NCBI GenBank assembly: GCA_963792405.1
Contig: CAWBVU010000005.1
Coordinates: 62,001 to 126,000 of the forward strand
Direction of reading: 5' to 3'
Source: SZUA-442 sp963792405
GTDB taxonomy: Bacteria; Actinomycetota; Acidimicrobiia; Spongiisociales; UBA5794
Length of the DNA: 64,000 nt
The notes below the pieces were generated by a model. The model saw nothing but the letters and a program-made list of their open reading frames with translations. It made no database searches and was not told the DNA's origin. Shown here in pieces: positions 52,698 through 62,090 of the stretch. Position 1 is the first letter of the stretch; every line of letters begins with the position of its first letter. The position numbers were made by a program, and so were the translations under genes.

Positions 52698-52986
52698 GGT
52701 CGACTCCTCGTTGGGGACTGGTGCTGCACACTGTGGACCACCCTGCGATAACGCTGCACTAAGTGACCGGAAACAGAAGTGAAATCGATGCATTTGGGTC
52801 GTCCGACCCATGCGCACCCCACAGGCCGTGCCGCCATCGGCCTGCAGATCGAGGGAGACAGGCGCGGTACGGGACGCACGGACCGTCGGCTCGCTACGCC
52901 ACGTCGCAGGGAAGGGACCACCGAAGCCGCTGGACGACGACGCGGATCGGGGATACGGTGCGCGGACCACACCGAGCAGGAGGCGA

Positions 52987-53412
52987 GTGGGCACTTCGAA
53001 ACGGTCCGACAACGTCGCTCGCGCCATCGTGGGAGCGACGATCGGCGCGTTCGTCGCCTACGTCGTGGGGATCTTCGCCTTCCGGCTCGTGAGCCGACTC
53101 GGCGGGGTGGACGGTTGGGAGGACCTCGTCTCGGTCGTGATGAGCATGATGTCGTTCGCCCCCGTCGGGGCGATCGTCGGCGCCGTCATCGCTGTGCGCC
53201 CGGGCGGGGCATCGATCTGGGCGGGGATGGGGCGGCGCCGTCGGTTCATGACCGTGTCCGTGGCCGTCGCCCTCGTGACGGCTGCCGGTGCCATCGGCAC
53301 CCTCCGATGGGATCCGATGTCGGGGCTGTTCCTCGCCGTATGGGCCCTACCCGTCGGCGCAGCCATGGGGTACCTCATCGGCGGGCGCCCGCGTCCCTCA
53401 CCGGTCACCTGA
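52987..53412 (+). CDS. small four-helix membrane protein
   Basis: 141 residues from GTG 52987, close behind an AGGAGG (spacing short, about 4). Four hydrophobic segments at about 14-34, 52-76, 87-106 and 110-131, with a basic cluster (GRRRRF). Short and unassigned. It ends 10 bases before the convergent typA gene. The region before it (52698-52986) holds no other gene and presumably the promoters of both divergent units. Confidence 0.6.
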   Translation: MGTSKRSDNVARAIVGATIGAFVAYVVGIFAFRLVSRLGGVDGWEDLVSVVMSMMSFAPVGAIVGAVIAVRPGGASIWAGMGRRRRFMTVSVAVALVTAAGAIGTLRWDPMSGLFLAVWALPVGAAMGYLIGGRPRPSPVT

Positions 53413-53422
53413 CCGGCGCCCA

Positions 53423-55246
53423 TCACTTGACCTTGAGGCGGCGTCGCTCGCTCTCGGTCAGGTGGCGCTTCCTGACACGAATCGCCTTCGGGGTCACCTC
53501 GACCAGTTCGTCATCGCCGATCCACTCGATGGCGTTCTCGAGGTTGAGGTCCTTCGGTGGCTTGAGCTTGATGGCCTCATCGGTCGAATGGGTGCGGATA
53601 TTGGTCAGCTCCTTCGCCTTGGTCGGGTTGACCTGCATCTCCCCCGGCCGCGAAGCCTCACCGATGATCATGCCCTCGTAGACGGCGACGCCGGGCCCGA
53701 CGAAGAGCTCCCCCCGCTTCTGAAGGTTGTCGAGGGCAAAGCCGGTCGCTGTGCCGATCCTGTCGGCGACCATCGCACCTCCCGTGCGATGGGGCAGCTC
53801 ACCCGCCCACGGCATCCATCCCGCATGGTGCTGGTGCACGAGTGCGGTGCCGCGGGTGGCGGTCATGAGCAGGGACCGGAAGCCGAGCAATCCGCGGGCG
53901 GGGGCCTCGACGGTCACGACCGTCCGGCCGGTGTCACCCGGGCGCATGTCCGTGACCCTGCCCTTCCGGGGCGCGACGGCCTGGGTGACGGTGCCGACGT
54001 ATTCGTCCGGCACGTCCACGACGGCACGCTCGAGCGGTTCATGGGGCGATCCCTCGATCTCACGGATGATGACCTCCGGACGGGAGACCTGGAGCTCGAA
54101 GCCCTCCCTCCGCATCGTCTCGATGAGCACGGCGAGCTGAAGCTCTCCCCTCCCCGCCACCTCGATCACCTCGGGCGATGACGTGACGCCGATGCGGATC
54201 GACACGTTGCCGAGCACCTCGCGGTCGAGGCGGTCGCGGATCTGGCGCGAAGTGAGGAACGACCCGTCCTTGCCTGCGAGGGGCGAGGTGTTGACCCCGA
54301 AGGTCATGCGGAGGACGGGCTCGTCGACCTCGAGGCGCGGGAGGGGCTTGGGATTCGTGGGGTCTGCGAGGGTGTCTCCGATCTCCACTTCCGGGAAGCC
54401 GGCGACGACGAACAGGTCGCCTGCCGTCCGCTCGGGCACCTCGGCCCTGCCGAGCCCCTCGAATCCCAGGAGCTGGGTGAGCCTGCGTTTGAGCGGCGGC
54501 TCCTCGTCGTTGGCATGGCACAGTGCCACCTGCTCACCTGCGCGGAGTGTGCCGTTCACGACCCGCCCGATGGCGAGCCTGCCGAGGTAGTCGGATGCGT
54601 CGAGGTTCGTGACGATGGCCTGGAGCGGCGACGCCGGGTCGCCTGCCGCGCTCGGGATGGTCTCGACGATGGCGTCGAGCAGTGCGGACAGGTCGGCATC
54701 ATCAGGGGGGATTCCGAGCCCTTCCAGCGCCCTGCCCTCGCGGGCCACGGTGGAGATGATCGGGAACTCGATGTGCTCGTCGGAGGCATCCAGGTCGAAG
54801 AAGAGCTCGTAGATCTCGTCGGCGACGGCGTCGATCCGGGCGTCCTTGCGATCGACCTTGTTGATCACCACCACGGCGGGGAGGCCGGCGGCGAGCGCCT
54901 TCGACAGGACGTAGCGGGTCTGGGGCATCGGGCCCTCTGCGGAGTCGACCAGCAGGAGTACCCCGTCGACCAGAGCCAGGGCGCGTTCGACCTCGCCTCC
55001 GAAGTCCGCGTGGCCGGGCGTGTCGACGAGGTTGATCTTCGTGTCCTTCCACTCCACCGACGCGGCCTTGGCGAGGATCGTGATCCCGCGCTCGCGTTCC
55101 TGGTCGTTGGAGTCCATCACCCGTTCCACGATGGTGTCGTGCGCGGCGAACACACCCGTGGCGCGCAGCATCGCATCGACCAGCGTCGTCTTGCCATGGT
55201 CGACGTGCGCGATCAACGCAACGTTGCGGAAGGGGGTCCCGGACAT
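53423..55246 (-). CDS. typA: ribosome-associated GTPase TypA/BipA
   Basis: 607 residues, full length for the family. The GTPase domain has G1 AHVDHGKTT, G3 DTPGHADFGGEVERAL and NKVDR (G4). Domain II and the C-terminal elongation-factor-like domains follow, with TGRTVVTVEAPARGLLGFRSLLMTATRG near 430-450 and the final KRHLTESERRRLKVK. TypA acts on ribosomes in stress responses. Single gene, preceded by a short gap. Confidence 0.97.
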   Translation of the reverse strand: MSGTPFRNVALIAHVDHGKTTLVDAMLRATGVFAAHDTIVERVMDSNDQERERGITILAKAASVEWKDTKINLVDTPGHADFGGEVERALALVDGVLLLVDSAEGPMPQTRYVLSKALAAGLPAVVVINKVDRKDARIDAVADEIYELFFDLDASDEHIEFPIISTVAREGRALEGLGIPPDDADLSALLDAIVETIPSAAGDPASPLQAIVTNLDASDYLGRLAIGRVVNGTLRAGEQVALCHANDEEPPLKRRLTQLLGFEGLGRAEVPERTAGDLFVVAGFPEVEIGDTLADPTNPKPLPRLEVDEPVLRMTFGVNTSPLAGKDGSFLTSRQIRDRLDREVLGNVSIRIGVTSSPEVIEVAGRGELQLAVLIETMRREGFELQVSRPEVIIREIEGSPHEPLERAVVDVPDEYVGTVTQAVAPRKGRVTDMRPGDTGRTVVTVEAPARGLLGFRSLLMTATRGTALVHQHHAGWMPWAGELPHRTGGAMVADRIGTATGFALDNLQKRGELFVGPGVAVYEGMIIGEASRPGEMQVNPTKAKELTNIRTHSTDEAIKLKPPKDLNLENAIEWIGDDELVEVTPKAIRVRKRHLTESERRRLKVK

Positions 55247-55350
55247 CGGACCGGAAGGCTACGCCGCTTCGGCCGCTCTCGTGCGGGGCGATGCCCGCGA
55301 GGCGTCCCCTACGGAGGCGGCGGGCCCCGCCGGTGACTGCCCTGTCGCCC

Positions 55351-56694
55351 CTACGGCCAGATGCCCCGCTGGTCGGTGGCGAGCCGGCAGCGGCCGACCG
55401 CGACCACGTGGGCGGCGGTGCGATAGGTGGGACGGGGGACGTCCTCCGCCTTCGCCTCCATCCACGCCTCCCGGTAGAGGTCGAGTTGGTCGAGGAGGGC
55501 GGCCCTCGTCGTCACCATCGCATCGGTCGCCGCACGCATCTTCGCCTTGAGCTTCTCCTGGATCACGGGTTCGGTCCAGTGCTCGTTCGCGAGGTTCTGC
55601 GCCCACTCGAAGTAGGAGACGACCACACCGCCCGAGGCACTGAGGATGTCGGGGATCACGGGGATGCCGCGTTCCGCGAGCACGTCGTCGGCCTCCGGCG
55701 TCGTCGGACCATTCGCCGCCTCGATGACGACCTTCGCCTTGATGTCAGGGGCGTTGGCGGTCGTGATCTGGAGCTCCATCGCCGCGGGGATCAGCACGTC
55801 GCACGGCACCTCGAGGACCTCCCTGGGGCCCAGTGGTTTGGTGCCCGACAGGTCGATCACCGAACCGGTGGTGTCCTTGTGGTGCTCGACCTCGGCGATG
55901 TCGAGGCCGTCCGGGTCGTAGATCCCGCCTTGCGAGTCGCTCACCGCCACGATCCGTGCGCCGGCGTGGGCGAAGATGCGCGCCGCGTTGCGTCCCGCGT
56001 TGCCGAAGCCCTGAACGGCGACCTGGAGGCCCTTGACCCCGGTGAGGCCCGGGAACGCCCCCATCTCGATCATGTGCTCGAGCACGTAGAACAGGCCCTG
56101 CGCCGTTGCCGTGTCGCGCCCGAGGGATCCCCCGAGCCCGATGGGCTTGCCCGTCACCACGGGCAGGTTGTTCTGTCCGGGATGCATCATCGAGTAGGTG
56201 TCGTAGATCCATGCCATCGTCTGGGCATCGGTGTACAGATCGGGTGCAGGAATGTCGGTGAAGGGCCCGATGTCGTCACCGAGGGCCGAGATGAATCGTC
56301 GGGTGAGGCGGCGCTTCTCGTCCTTCGACATCGCCTTCGGATCGCACTTGATGCCGCCCTTGGCACCCCCGAACGGGATGTCGGTGAGCGCACACTTCCA
56401 CGTCATCAACGTGGCGAGGGCGATCACCTCGTGTTCGTCGACGTCGGGGTGATAGCGGACACCGCCCTTGCCCGGCCCTCGGACGTTGTCGTGGAGCACC
56501 CGGTACCCCTCGAAGATGTGGACGTAGCCGTCGTCCATCTCGACGGGAAGGCTGAGCCGGATGATGCGCTCGGGCTCGAACAGCAGCCCCGCGATGCCAC
56601 GCAGGCCGTTGAGCGGATGGAGGAACGGGACGGCCCTGGCGAACTCCCGTCTGGCCATGTCGGCAAAGTCGAGACTCTCGGTGGGAACGGACAT
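55351..56694 (-). CDS. gdhA: Glu/Leu/Phe/Val dehydrogenase family, probably glutamate dehydrogenase
   Basis: 447 residues. Catalytic lysine and glycine-rich region GGAKGGIKCDP, the PAPDLYTDAQTM segment and the dinucleotide fold VQGFGNAGRNAAR are present. N-terminal PGKGGVRYHPDV is typical. The enzyme interconverts glutamate and 2-oxoglutarate with NAD(P). Monocistronic. Confidence 0.93.
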   Translation of the reverse strand: MSVPTESLDFADMARREFARAVPFLHPLNGLRGIAGLLFEPERIIRLSLPVEMDDGYVHIFEGYRVLHDNVRGPGKGGVRYHPDVDEHEVIALATLMTWKCALTDIPFGGAKGGIKCDPKAMSKDEKRRLTRRFISALGDDIGPFTDIPAPDLYTDAQTMAWIYDTYSMMHPGQNNLPVVTGKPIGLGGSLGRDTATAQGLFYVLEHMIEMGAFPGLTGVKGLQVAVQGFGNAGRNAARIFAHAGARIVAVSDSQGGIYDPDGLDIAEVEHHKDTTGSVIDLSGTKPLGPREVLEVPCDVLIPAAMELQITTANAPDIKAKVVIEAANGPTTPEADDVLAERGIPVIPDILSASGGVVVSYFEWAQNLANEHWTEPVIQEKLKAKMRAATDAMVTTRAALLDQLDLYREAWMEAKAEDVPRPTYRTAAHVVAVGRCRLATDQRGIWP

Positions 56695-56828
56695 CGAAAT
56701 TCCTTACCTCGCGTCTCATCATCCTACGCCCGGCGGCCCTCGGCGAGAAGCCTCGCCGTCAATCGTGCGGAGCAGCGATCCGGGGGATGACCTCAGCGAT
56801 GCAGGGACTCCGTGCAGGGGTGCTGGGC

Positions 56829-57230
56829 TCAGCCCTCGAGGGCAGACGGGTCGTCCGGTACGTCGACGGCGTAGCTGCGGAGCGTGTCGAGGGGGACGAT
56901 CGAGAGGACGGCCTCATTCGTCGCAGCGAGCACGACCGGCGCTGCGGCCCCATCGAGGTGTGCGCGCAGCCAGTTCGGTGCGGTGACGCACCAGCGGTCC
57001 CCGACCGTGAGCCCCGGGAAGCGGTACTGCGGCATCGGGGTGACGAGATCGTTGCCGATGGCACGCTGGTGCTCGAGGAACTCGGCCGTCATCACCGCGC
57101 AGATGGTGTGGCTGCCCTGATCCCTCTCCTGGGTGCGACAGGAGCCGTCGCGGAACCATCCGGTGACCGGATCGGTGCTGCACTCCTCCAGCTCACCACC
57201 AAGCACGTTGCGATCGCCCATACCCGCCAT
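56829..57230 (-). CDS. DUF2237 family protein
   Basis: 133 residues from ATG 57230 (or ATG 57221). Matches the DUF2237 pattern NVLGGELEECSTDPVTGWFRDGSC at the start and the HTICAVMTAEFLEHQRAIGNDLVTP segment, landmarks CAVMTAEFL and GNDLVTP. Cytoplasmic; function unknown. A 24-bp inverted repeat lies immediately upstream. Confidence 0.88.
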   Translation of the reverse strand: MAGMGDRNVLGGELEECSTDPVTGWFRDGSCRTQERDQGSHTICAVMTAEFLEHQRAIGNDLVTPMPQYRFPGLTVGDRWCVTAPNWLRAHLDGAAAPVVLAATNEAVLSIVPLDTLRSYAVDVPDDPSALEG

Positions 57231-57252
57231 CGTACGCCGTGATCCCGGACCT

Positions 57253-57305
57253 CCGTACCCAGGGTTGCTGTCCACCCTTTCGGTGGACAGCAACCCTGGG
57301 TACGG
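57253..57305. repeat. 24-bp perfect inverted repeat between recQ and the DUF2237 gene
   Basis: CCGTACCCAGGGTTGCTGTC-CACC pairs perfectly with the complementary arm at 57282-57305 across a CTTTC loop (GAAAG on the minus strand). It lies 12 bases after the recQ stop (57317) and 23 bases before the DUF2237 start. It may terminate recQ transcription, but its length and perfection resemble a mobile or repetitive extragenic palindrome. Confidence 0.8.
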
Positions 57306-57316
57306 GAGAAGAGGGG

Positions 57317-58912
57317 TCAGGTCCGGTCGGACAGCAGGGCGAGGAAGTCCGGACCGTAGGTCGTCAGCTTGGCGGCGCCGACTCCGGAGATGGCGAGGAA
57401 CTCGGCCTCGGTCGTCGGCCTGCGCGCCGCCATCTCCCTCAACGTGGCGTCGTTGAACACGACGTAGGCAGGGACCCCACGGTCGTCCGCAAGCCGCTTT
57501 CGGAGTGCCCTGAGGGCCTCGAACAGGTCGGGATCGTGGTCGGGGGCCACCGAGGCGATCGGTGCGACGATCCTCGGGGCGGGCGCGGATGCCAATCCGG
57601 TGTCGAGGTCGGTGCATCGGTCGCACGACGTCTCGCACCGTTCGATCCGCTCACCGAAATACTGGGCGATCGCCTGGTGCCGACATCGCTCGGTCTCCGC
57701 GAAGTCGTACATCCTCCGGATGTGTGTCCGCTGCGACCCCTCCGATCCATCGCCCGACACCATCCGCTCGAGCTGGACGACGTCCGACCACGAATAGAAC
57801 AGGTAACAGTCGCTGTCGAGACCGTCCCGGCCTGCGCGGCCGATCTCCTGGTAGTAGCCCTCGGGGGACTTGGGCATGTCGCGATGGACCACGAACCGCA
57901 CGTTCGATTTGTCGATGCCCATTCCGAACGCCACCGTCGCGCATACCACCTCGACCTCGTCCCGGATGAAGTCGTCCTGCACCCTCGTGCGATCGTCACC
58001 GTCCATGCCAGCGTGATAGGCCGCCGCACGGATGCCGAGTGAGCGAAGGTAGGTCGCCGTCGACTCGGCGGACTTGCGCGACAGCGTGTAGACGATCCCG
58101 CTGTCCCCCCTGTGCCGCAGGGCGATCCTCCCGATCATGTCGCGAGCCTTCACCGTCACACCGTCGTGGGTGCCCTTCTTGAATGCGTGCAGCCGGAGGT
58201 TCGGCCGGAAGAACGACGTCTGCACGACCTCCGGATCATCGAGGTCGAGCTGGCCGATGATGTCGTCGCGCACCCGGTGCGTGGCCGTCGCGGTGAGGGC
58301 GAGGACGGGTACGCCATAGCGTGACTTGAGGTGGACGAGCTGCCGATACGCGGGCCGGAAGTCGTGGCCCCACTGGCTGATGCAGTGGGCCTCATCGACG
58401 GCGACGAGTCGCACGTCGGCGTCGTCGAGGACGGCGCCGAGGGAGGCGCCGAGGCCCTCCGGCGCCACGTACACCAATTCGTAGTCCCCTGCGCGTAGCC
58501 GGTCGATCCGTCGGACCCGCTCCTCGTATTCGATGCTGGAGTTGATGAAGGTGGCCTCGATGCCGAGCTCCGTGGCCGCATCGACCTGGTCCTTCATCAG
58601 CGCGATGAGCGGCGAGATCACGAGGGTCGTACCCCCGACGAGCCGTGCGGCGAGCTGATAGGTGAGCGACTTGCCAGAGCCGGTCGGCATGATGGCGAGG
58701 CAGTCCCGGGCAGCGAGGGTGGCACCCACCACCTCCCGCTGGCCGGGTCGGAAGGCCTCGAACCCGAAGGTCGCACGGAGCGCGCCGAAGAGGGCGTCGT
58801 CGTCGACATCGACGGCGTCTCGCAATGGGCGGAAGTGCTCCCGACCCGCCGAGGGCTTCGGGATCATGGTGCCCTGCTGCGCCGGCGCACCGTCGGCATC
58901 GGCGGCGAGCAT
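57317..58912 (-). CDS. recQ: RecQ-type DNA helicase
   Basis: 531 residues from 58912; an internal ATG at 58867 is an alternative start. Helicase motifs: GSGKSLTYQL (Walker A), VDEAHCISQWGHDFRPAY (DEAH), ALTATAT, and VAFGMGIDKSNVRFVVHRD with GRAGRDG. A zinc-binding segment (CRHQ..CETSCDRC) and an HRDC-like C-terminus (EAEFLAISGVGAAKL) follow. It unwinds DNA in repair and recombination. Confidence 0.95.
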   Translation of the reverse strand: MLAADADGAPAQQGTMIPKPSAGREHFRPLRDAVDVDDDALFGALRATFGFEAFRPGQREVVGATLAARDCLAIMPTGSGKSLTYQLAARLVGGTTLVISPLIALMKDQVDAATELGIEATFINSSIEYEERVRRIDRLRAGDYELVYVAPEGLGASLGAVLDDADVRLVAVDEAHCISQWGHDFRPAYRQLVHLKSRYGVPVLALTATATHRVRDDIIGQLDLDDPEVVQTSFFRPNLRLHAFKKGTHDGVTVKARDMIGRIALRHRGDSGIVYTLSRKSAESTATYLRSLGIRAAAYHAGMDGDDRTRVQDDFIRDEVEVVCATVAFGMGIDKSNVRFVVHRDMPKSPEGYYQEIGRAGRDGLDSDCYLFYSWSDVVQLERMVSGDGSEGSQRTHIRRMYDFAETERCRHQAIAQYFGERIERCETSCDRCTDLDTGLASAPAPRIVAPIASVAPDHDPDLFEALRALRKRLADDRGVPAYVVFNDATLREMAARRPTTEAEFLAISGVGAAKLTTYGPDFLALLSDRT

Positions 58913-59036
58913 CTCCCAGTAGCCGTCGTCGACGTCGGCGGGCGGCGGGATGCGTTGGTCCGTCGGGCGTCACTCGGCCAGCATACGGGCAGCCACCAGC
59001 GCACCGGAGTGCCCGATGGCGCCGTATGGTCCCGAC

Positions 59037-59585
59037 ATGGAGGTCACCGCAGCTCATGACGATGCTCCCTGGCCGGGCGAGTATCGGTTCTGCCCGATGT
59101 GCCGCGCCGACCTCGAGTGGACGCGGATCGGCGACACGCCGCGAATGCGGTGCCCCACCTGCGGCTTCGTGCACTGGCGCAATCCGGGGGTCGGGGCCGC
59201 CGTGGTCGTGTTCGACGACGCAGGCCGCGTCCTGCTCGTCTTGCGTGCGAAGGGTGCGACACGGGCGGGTCTGTGGTCGATCCCCGCGGGGTTCGTGTCC
59301 TACGGCGAGGAGATCCGCGAGGCAGCCGCCAGGGAGCTCCACGAGGAGACGGGCCTGATCGCCGAGGTGGGCGAGGTGGTCTGGATCGCCTCGAACTTCC
59401 ACGACCCCTCCAAGCTCACGGTCGGCGTGTGGTTCGCCGGCACCGTCGTCGGCGGCCACCTCGAAGCAGGCGACGACGCAGAGGAGGCACGGTTCTTCGC
59501 TCTCGACGACCTCCCACCGATGGCCTTCACCACCGACGTCGGCTACCTGCGCACCCTCGGCGCTCACGTGGACGTCGCCCCCTGA
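59037..59585 (+). CDS. NUDIX hydrolase with zinc ribbon
   Basis: 182 residues from ATG 59037. A CPMC..CPTC zinc ribbon lies at about 20-45. The NUDIX box is GFVSYGEEIREAAARELHEETG (G, E and REL.EETG residues all present). This NudC-like arrangement hydrolyses nucleoside diphosphate derivatives such as NADH. TATGGT at 59025-59030, 6 bases before the ATG, suggests a leaderless transcript. It is convergent with the hydrogenase operon, 29 bases away. Confidence 0.9.
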   Translation: MEVTAAHDDAPWPGEYRFCPMCRADLEWTRIGDTPRMRCPTCGFVHWRNPGVGAAVVVFDDAGRVLLVLRAKGATRAGLWSIPAGFVSYGEEIREAAARELHEETGLIAEVGEVVWIASNFHDPSKLTVGVWFAGTVVGGHLEAGDDAEEARFFALDDLPPMAFTTDVGYLRTLGAHVDVAP

Positions 59586-59614
59586 TCTGCGCCACCCGCG
59601 AGTTCACTGCGTCG

Positions 59615-60061
59615 CTAGGCAGATGCGCGGCGAGGGAGGAGGGCGGCGATGCGGGTGACCGCCTCCTCGGCTGCGGCGCGGGTCGAGGGGGTGAGGTCGA
59701 GGCCCATGCCGAGGTCCGACGCCGGGATCGACACGACGTAGGCACGTGCAGGCCGTTGCCCGACCGAGGCGGCCATCGACAGGAGCGTCGCAGGGTCACC
59801 GTGATGGCTCATCACCCCGGCTCCCACCGAGGATTCGTCGACCTCCCCGACGGTCAGTACCGCCGTGTCGACGGACGCATCCACGAACACCACCACGTCG
59901 CGGCCTGCGACCAGGAGTGCGAGCTCGGGGGTGAGCTGGGACACCGAGCGGACCTCCACGCCCTCGATGCCCATTTCGTCGATCCGGTCGGCCACCCATC
60001 GGCCCGCCCCGTCGTCGGTGCGCAGGTCGTTGCCGTAGCCGATGACCAGGGCGTCAGCCAC
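59615..60061 (-). CDS. hydrogenase maturation protease
   Basis: 148 residues from GTG 60061, inside the end of hoxH (8-base overlap). Motif GYGNDLRTDDGAG (nickel-ligand D17), VVVFVDASV (second ligand) and MSHHGDPA (His) match the HyaD/HoxW/HycI family. It cleaves the C-terminal tail of the HoxH precursor after nickel insertion, so it is the last gene of the hox operon. Confidence 0.9.
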   Translation of the reverse strand: MADALVIGYGNDLRTDDGAGRWVADRIDEMGIEGVEVRSVSQLTPELALLVAGRDVVVFVDASVDTAVLTVGEVDESSVGAGVMSHHGDPATLLSMAASVGQRPARAYVVSIPASDLGMGLDLTPSTRAAAEEAVTRIAALLPRRASA

Positions 60062-61493
60062 GGATCCGTTCGCACACCGTGGAACCCGCCGCATCGACCA
60101 GCGTCACGACGAGCGGCATCTGGCCGATCGCGTGCGTCGAGCAGCTCAGGCACGGGTCGTAGGCCCGGATGCCGGCCTCGACCCGGTTGAGGATGCCCTC
60201 GGGGATCTCAGGCCCCTCGATCCACTCCGTGGCGATCTGGTGGACGGTGGCGTTCATCGCCAGGTTGTTCTGACCCGTCGCGATGATCATGTTGACCTTC
60301 TCGAGCAAGCCGTGTTCGTCGACGTGGTACTCGTGGAAGAGTGTCCCCCTCGGCGCCTCCGATGCCCCAACGGCATGGCGATGGTTGACCCCCGCGGTGG
60401 CGCGGACCATGGTGTCGGTCACGTCGTCGTCGTCGAGGAGTTCACGCATCTGCTCGGTCGCGGCGAGGATCTCGATCAGCCGTGCGTAGTGGTAGAAGAA
60501 CGACGACGCGGCGACACCCCCTGCGCGCTCCCGGTAGCCCACGAGCGCCGCATCGGCCTCGGGAGCGCCCATCGTCTGGCACAGGTTCAGGCGTGCGAGT
60601 GGTCCGACCCGATACATGCCCGCGGCGACGTCGTCGTCGGAGTCCACTGCGGGTACGAAGTAGGGGGACTTGAGGTACGAATCGACGTTGGCGGACTCGC
60701 CCACGATGGTTCGGTAGTCGGCGACCGGCACACGATCCGCGACGACGCCGCCCTCCGCATCGATCACCTTCAGGTGGCCGTCGTAGTGCTCCCACGTGCC
60801 TGCATCGTTGGCGAGGCCGAGGAAGTAGCTCGGGAACGATCCGAAGGCGGCGACCTCGCGGGGGAAACGGTCGAGGATGCCGGTGAACAGGTCGAGGGCG
60901 ACGAGCGCGGTCTCGTGGGCCTCGGTGAGGTGCTCGAGCAGGTGTCGGCGTGTCTCCTCCGTCATCGGTGCAGCGACGCCACCGGGCACGATGCCCGGCG
61001 AGTGCACCTTGCGTCCCGCGATCGCCTCGATGACGAACTGCCCGAAGCCCCTCAGCCTGATCCCCCGCCTGGCGAGCTCCGGCTCCGCCTCCATGAGGCC
61101 GAAGACGTTGCGCATGGCAGGGTCTGCGTCGAATCCGAGGAGGAGATCGGGCGAGCTCAGGTGGAAGAAGCTGAGGGCGTGGGACTGGATGATCTGCCCC
61201 AGGTTGGCGATCCGTCGCAGGCGGATCGCGTGCTGCGGGATTCGCACTCCCATGATGGCGTCACCCGTCTTCGCAGAGGCCAGCAGGTGGCTCACCGGGC
61301 AGATGCCGCAGGTGCGCGCCGACAGCGACGGCATCTCCCACACGGGCCTCCCGACACAGAACTCCTCGAATCCCCTGAACTCGGTGACATGGAATCGGGT
61401 CGACGCGACACGTCCGTCCTCGTCGAGGGCGATCGTGATCTTTGCATGCCCCTCGATCCTCGAGACCGGGTCGATCACCACGAGATCATGCAC
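60054..61493 (-). CDS. hoxH: [NiFe] hydrogenase large subunit HoxH
   Basis: 479 residues. L1 motif RTCGICPVSH (C62, C65, H69) and L2 motif DPCLSCSTH (C448, C451, H454) hold the Ni-Fe site. The protein ends 25 residues after H454, the tail removed by the protease. The N-terminal SRIEGHAKI segment and length fit the group 3d (NAD-reducing) enzymes and their relatives. The preceding gene is HoxY, 13 bases away. Confidence 0.95.
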   Translation of the reverse strand: MHDLVVIDPVSRIEGHAKITIALDEDGRVASTRFHVTEFRGFEEFCVGRPVWEMPSLSARTCGICPVSHLLASAKTGDAIMGVRIPQHAIRLRRIANLGQIIQSHALSFFHLSSPDLLLGFDADPAMRNVFGLMEAEPELARRGIRLRGFGQFVIEAIAGRKVHSPGIVPGGVAAPMTEETRRHLLEHLTEAHETALVALDLFTGILDRFPREVAAFGSFPSYFLGLANDAGTWEHYDGHLKVIDAEGGVVADRVPVADYRTIVGESANVDSYLKSPYFVPAVDSDDDVAAGMYRVGPLARLNLCQTMGAPEADAALVGYRERAGGVAASSFFYHYARLIEILAATEQMRELLDDDDVTDTMVRATAGVNHRHAVGASEAPRGTLFHEYHVDEHGLLEKVNMIIATGQNNLAMNATVHQIATEWIEGPEIPEGILNRVEAGIRAYDPCLSCSTHAIGQMPLVVTLVDAAGSTVCERIRG

Positions 61494-61505
61494 GTGCCGC
61501 CCCCC

Positions 61506-62090
61506 TCATCCGAACCTGATGTCCACGTCTCGCTCGGCGAACGGCACCCCATCGAGGATCGCGAGCACGGCATCCTTGATGCGCTGGGCCGGCGGTGGAC
61601 ACCCCGGCAGGTACATGTCCACGGGGATCACCTGGTGCAGGGGGAGGACCTTCGACAGCAGCGGCGGCACGATCCCCGGCGCGAACGGCAGGACGCCGTT
61701 GCGATCCGGCATGTCCACGTACACCTTTCGAAGGATCTCGATCGGGTCGCCGAGGGGGTTGCGCATTGCCGTGACGTTCCCATTGACGGCGCAGTCGCCG
61801 AACGACACCACTGCCTTCGACCGCGCCCTGACGATGCGTGCGAGCTCCAGGTTGTCCTCGTTTGCGACCGCGCCCTCGACGAGTGTGACGTCGACGTCGG
61901 TGGGGAACTCCTTGATGTCGACGAGCGGGCTGTAGACGACCGTCGCCCGCTCGGCCACGTCGAAGAGGAACTCGTCCATGTCGAGGAACGACATGTGGCA
62001 CCCCGAGCAGCCCGCCAGCCAGACCGTGGCGACTCGCGCCTTGGCCGCGACCGATGGAGCCTCGGCGGGCGTCGAGGCCGTGTCGCTCAT
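61506..62090 (-). CDS. hoxY: [NiFe] hydrogenase small subunit HoxY
   Basis: 194 residues from ATG 62090, in an ATGA overlap with hoxU. Cysteines for the proximal 4Fe-4S cluster: WLAGCSGCHMSF (C28, C31), SFGDCAVNG and LPGCPPPAQ. No further clusters, as for HoxY. Short N-terminal extension before the first cysteine, no twin-arginine signal, so cytoplasmic. Confidence 0.94.
   Translation of the reverse strand: MSDTASTPAEAPSVAAKARVATVWLAGCSGCHMSFLDMDEFLFDVAERATVVYSPLVDIKEFPTDVDVTLVEGAVANEDNLELARIVRARSKAVVSFGDCAVNGNVTAMRNPLGDPIEILRKVYVDMPDRNGVLPFAPGIVPPLLSKVLPLHQVIPVDMYLPGCPPPAQRIKDAVLAILDGVPFAERDVDIRFG

Noticed and set aside
57239..57638. N-terminal extension of the DUF2237 frame into recQ
   Set aside because: The inverted repeat and recQ occupy the region; DUF2237 domain starts at ATG 57230 or 57221.
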